Below are positions 6,666 to 8,231 of a stretch of DNA of 8,231 nt, one piece after another. Position numbers and translations under genes: made by a program. The notes beneath the pieces were generated by a model, which was not told the origin of the DNA, did not search any database, and worked only from the letters and a program-made list of their open reading frames with translations. Source of the DNA: an uncultured Bacteroidota bacterium (GTDB lineage Bacteria; Bacteroidota; Bacteroidia; Bacteroidales; CAIWKO01); assembly GCA_937934705.1 (NCBI GenBank), contig CALGYY010000113.1, positions 1-8,231 of the forward strand, read 5' to 3'. Within the stretch, counting starts at the first letter, position 1, and each line of letters begins with the position of its first letter.

Positions 6666-6941
6666 TTTGAGTTCACTCCGGAATAGTCTGAAAGTTCAGT
6701 GTTTCATTGCTTTATTTGTGAGACTTTGTTTTCAAGAGCCGAAGGCGAATTGCGCCAAAGGCGTCCCTTCGGGAAAATGCTAGTCGAACAACTAAGCGAA
6801 GCGACCTCATGAGGCCGCAGGCCGAGTAATCCCGCCAAAGGCGGAGGGTATAATACCCCGCTGCTCTGCGGCAGCTTGTCCCGCCTCAGGCGGGAGAATA
6901 TGGGGCCGGGGCCCCGCTGAGCGGGATTTCGTGAACTCAAA
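6666..6941. repeat. Hairpin-rich segment flanked by an 11-bp inverted repeat
   Basis: TTTGAGTTCAC (6666-6676) and its exact reverse complement GTGAACTCAAA (6931-6941) bracket a dense run of short perfect hairpins. These include GCC-GAA-GGC (6738-6746), CGCC-AAA-GGCG (6753-6763), CCC-TTC-GGG (6765-6773), CCTCATGAGG (6805-6814), GGCC-GCA-GGCC (6813-6823), CCGCC-AAA-GGCGG (6832-6844), GGGTAT-A-ATACCC (6846-6858), GCTGC/GCAGC (6860-6875), CCCGCC-TCA-GGCGGG (6880-6894), GGGGCC-GG-GGCCCC (6902-6915) and CCCGC-TGA-GCGGG (6913-6925). A 78-codon minus-strand open frame (6704-6940) lies over these hairpins and has no recognisable domain. The segment could be a small non-autonomous element or a genome-wide intergenic repeat. 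No target-site duplication is visible. Confidence 0.7.
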
Positions 6942-7318
6942 TGCCCCGGGGTTCATACCCGTGACTTTTGTCGCGCCAAAAGTAACAAAAGCGCTTTTTT
7001 CGTTTCTCGCCCCGAGGCAATTTTCACGCTGGGCTGCGCCCGCGTGAAACCGCCGTCAGCTTACACGCCAGTCCCACAGGCCACTGCCGCGTGCGGTAAG
7101 ACAGGCTGAATCGTTTTCGCTCTGCCTCCCCGCATGCTAAGGAATCACACTATCAGTCTGCGGCAGTTTTTCCCGTCGTTTCAGCTGCGGCTATTGCTAT
7201 GGGCTCGAAACCCTTGCTGCTGCGCAGCAATTGAAAGTCCGTTGTAGTAACCCGGGTTCGGGGGCAGAGGACTACCGAACTTCTGGTGGTAAAAATTCGA
7301 TCATTCCTTGAAATAAAG
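6942..7318. other. Gene-free GC-rich tract with further palindromes
   Basis: No credible coding frame. It holds CCCCGGGG (6944-6951), ACTTTTG-tcgcgc-CAAAAGT (6964-6983), the perfect 12-bp palindrome AAAAGCGCTTTT (6987-6998), a long stem-loop at 7022-7049 and TTGCTGC-TGC-GCAGCAA (7214-7230). Base composition drops back to A/T-rich at about 7290, just before the tryptophanase promoter. I see no tRNA, rRNA or known riboswitch. It looks like a continuation of the repeat-derived tract to its left. Confidence 0.65.
7022..7049. repeat. Long near-perfect stem-loop
   Basis: TTTCACGC (7022-7029) and GCGTGAAA (7042-7049) form the outer stem. GGGC (7031-7034) and GCCC (7038-7041) form the inner stem around a TGC loop. 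The only flaw in the 12-bp stem is one bulged T at 7030. No T tract follows it, so it is not a simple terminator. Confidence 0.85.
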
Positions 7319-7348
7319 TTTGAGATTATAAAACAAAATGTATTTTTG
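7319..7348 (+). promoter_or_regulatory. Bacteroidota-type promoter for the tryptophanase gene
   Basis: TTTG at 7319-7322 (-33), an 18-nt spacer and TATTTTTG at 7341-7348 (-7, TAnnTTTG). The -7 box ends 21 nt before the ATG, so the leader would be only about 15 nt. That leaves no room for a TnaC-like leader peptide as in Escherichia coli. Confidence 0.78.
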
Positions 7349-7369
7349 GGCAGATAAAAACATGGATCT

Positions 7370-8231
7370 ATGAAGGAGTTGCCGTTTGCAGAGTCGTACA
7401 AGATCAAGGTGGTGGAAAGTATCCGCCGTTCCACCCGTGAAGAAAGAGAAAAGTGGATCAGGGAGGCGAATTTCAATCTGTTCAACCTCAGGAGTGAGCA
7501 GGTTTTTGTGGATCTGCTCACCGACAGCGGAACGGGTGCCATGAGCGACCGTCAGTGGTCGGCGGTGATGCTGGGCGATGAGAGTTATGCAGGGGCATCC
7601 TCCTATTTCAAACTGAAAGATGCCATTGCAGAGATCACGGGATTTGAATATATCATGCCCACCCACCAGGGCAGAGCGGCAGAGAATGTTTTGTTTTCAG
7701 CCATGGTGAAGGCCGGGGACGTGGTTCCCGGGAATTCACATTTCGATACCACCAAGGGACATATTGAATTTCGCAAAGCCAAAGCCATCGATTGTACGAT
7801 AGATGAGGCATTTGATACGACCGCACTACATCCCTTCAAGGGGAATGTGGACCTGGAGAAACTGGAAAAAGTTCTGAAGGAGTACCCGGCGGAGAAGATT
7901 CCGATGATCATCGTCACCGTAACCTGCAACAGCTCCGGTGGACAGCCTGTTTCGATGAATAACCTGAAAGGCGTTTCTGCATTGGCACGCAAGTACGGAA
8001 TCCCGGTGGTTTTTGATTCAGCCCGCTTCGCTGAGAATGCGTATTTCATTAAAACGAGAGAAGAGGGTTACCGCGACAAAACGATCAGGGAAATCGTCAG
8101 GGAGATGTTCTCCTGCGCCGATGCCATGACCATGAGTGCCAAGAAAGACGCCATTGTGAACATGGGCGGTTTTATTGCGATGCGTGACCCCGCTCTGTGG
8201 CAGCAATGCAGCGTTTTCAACATTATTTACG
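7370..8231 (+). CDS. tnaA: Tryptophanase (indole-lyase), 3' end beyond window
   Basis: PLP-dependent beta-eliminating lyase that splits L-tryptophan into indole, pyruvate and ammonia in the cytoplasm. The first 287 of about 455-460 residues are present, and the frame is open to the last base. Recognisable blocks are VDLLTDSGTGAMSD (47-60), GDESYAG (69-75, with the active-site Tyr73), THQGR (98-102, phosphate binding), FDTTKGH (125-131), FDSARFAENAYFIK (215-228, with D216 and R219 facing the PLP ring) and MSAKKD (255-260), where K259 is the expected PLP lysine. D126 is the residue that separates tryptophanase (Asp) from tyrosine phenol-lyase (Thr at the same site), so tryptophanase is favoured. 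The residues that bind the substrate further along are outside the window. The start was chosen because MKELPFAESYKIKVVE aligns with family N-termini and sits just after a good promoter. There is no Shine-Dalgarno sequence. What follows it, for example a transporter, cannot be seen. Confidence 0.93.
   Translation, partial: MKELPFAESYKIKVVESIRRSTREEREKWIREANFNLFNLRSEQVFVDLLTDSGTGAMSDRQWSAVMLGDESYAGASSYFKLKDAIAEITGFEYIMPTHQGRAAENVLFSAMVKAGDVVPGNSHFDTTKGHIEFRKAKAIDCTIDEAFDTTALHPFKGNVDLEKLEKVLKEYPAEKIPMIIVTVTCNSSGGQPVSMNNLKGVSALARKYGIPVVFDSARFAENAYFIKTREEGYRDKTIREIVREMFSCADAMTMSAKKDAIVNMGGFIAMRDPALWQQCSVFNIIY

Noticed and set aside
6704..6940. 78-codon minus-strand protein
   Set aside because: It overlies the hairpin cluster, so its sequence is set by the palindromes. 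No domain and no promoter were seen.
7200..7290. tRNA-like segment around GGGTTCGGGGG and GGGCTCGAAACCC
   Set aside because: The arms cannot be arranged into a cloverleaf, and no acceptor stem with proper spacing or CCA end was found.
7153..8206. Minus-strand frames at 7153-7542, 7301-7666, 7603-8049 and 8018-8206
   Set aside because: They are antisense to, or overlap, the tryptophanase gene, whose conserved motifs fix the real frame.

Overview
The window looks like chromosomal DNA of an uncultured or little-studied Bacteroidota, probably an anaerobic, protein-degrading member near the Bacteroidales. Four signs support this. All four genes carry a Bacteroidota-type -7 promoter element (TAnnTTTG) a short way upstream of an ATG without a Shine-Dalgarno sequence. 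One protein ends in a type IX secretion (Por) sorting domain. One gene is an S46 dipeptidyl-peptidase. One is a tryptophanase of the type seen in Bacteroidota. The species cannot be named from the sequence.

Layout, left to right, all genes on the + strand. 1-588 is a nested minisatellite: three copies of a composite unit built from 8-bp and 9-bp tandem repeats around a small perfect hairpin. 666-2888 encodes an inner-membrane GT-C/TMTC-like protein with nine perfectly phased C-terminal TPRs. 3076-4107 encodes a secreted T9SS cargo protein with two duplicated Ig-like modules, a third GTFSGPG-type module and a sorting tail, followed by a clear intrinsic terminator. 4368-6578 encodes a complete S46 peptidase with all catalytic residues and the glycine that marks DPP7-type rather than DPP11-type specificity, also followed by a strong terminator. 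6638-7318 has no credible gene. It is a GC-rich tract packed with short perfect hairpins, part of it bracketed by an 11-bp inverted repeat. 7370 to the window end is the 5' 287 codons of a tryptophanase gene.

The genes appear to be separate transcription units, not an operon: each has its own promoter-like element, and two are closed by terminators. A loose metabolic theme can be inferred. The S46 enzyme releases dipeptides from oligopeptides in the periplasm, and tryptophanase would turn tryptophan into indole, pyruvate and ammonia. I see no new defence, mobile or biosynthetic system. The unusual content is the two non-coding repeat regions and the TMTC-like TPR protein of unknown substrate.
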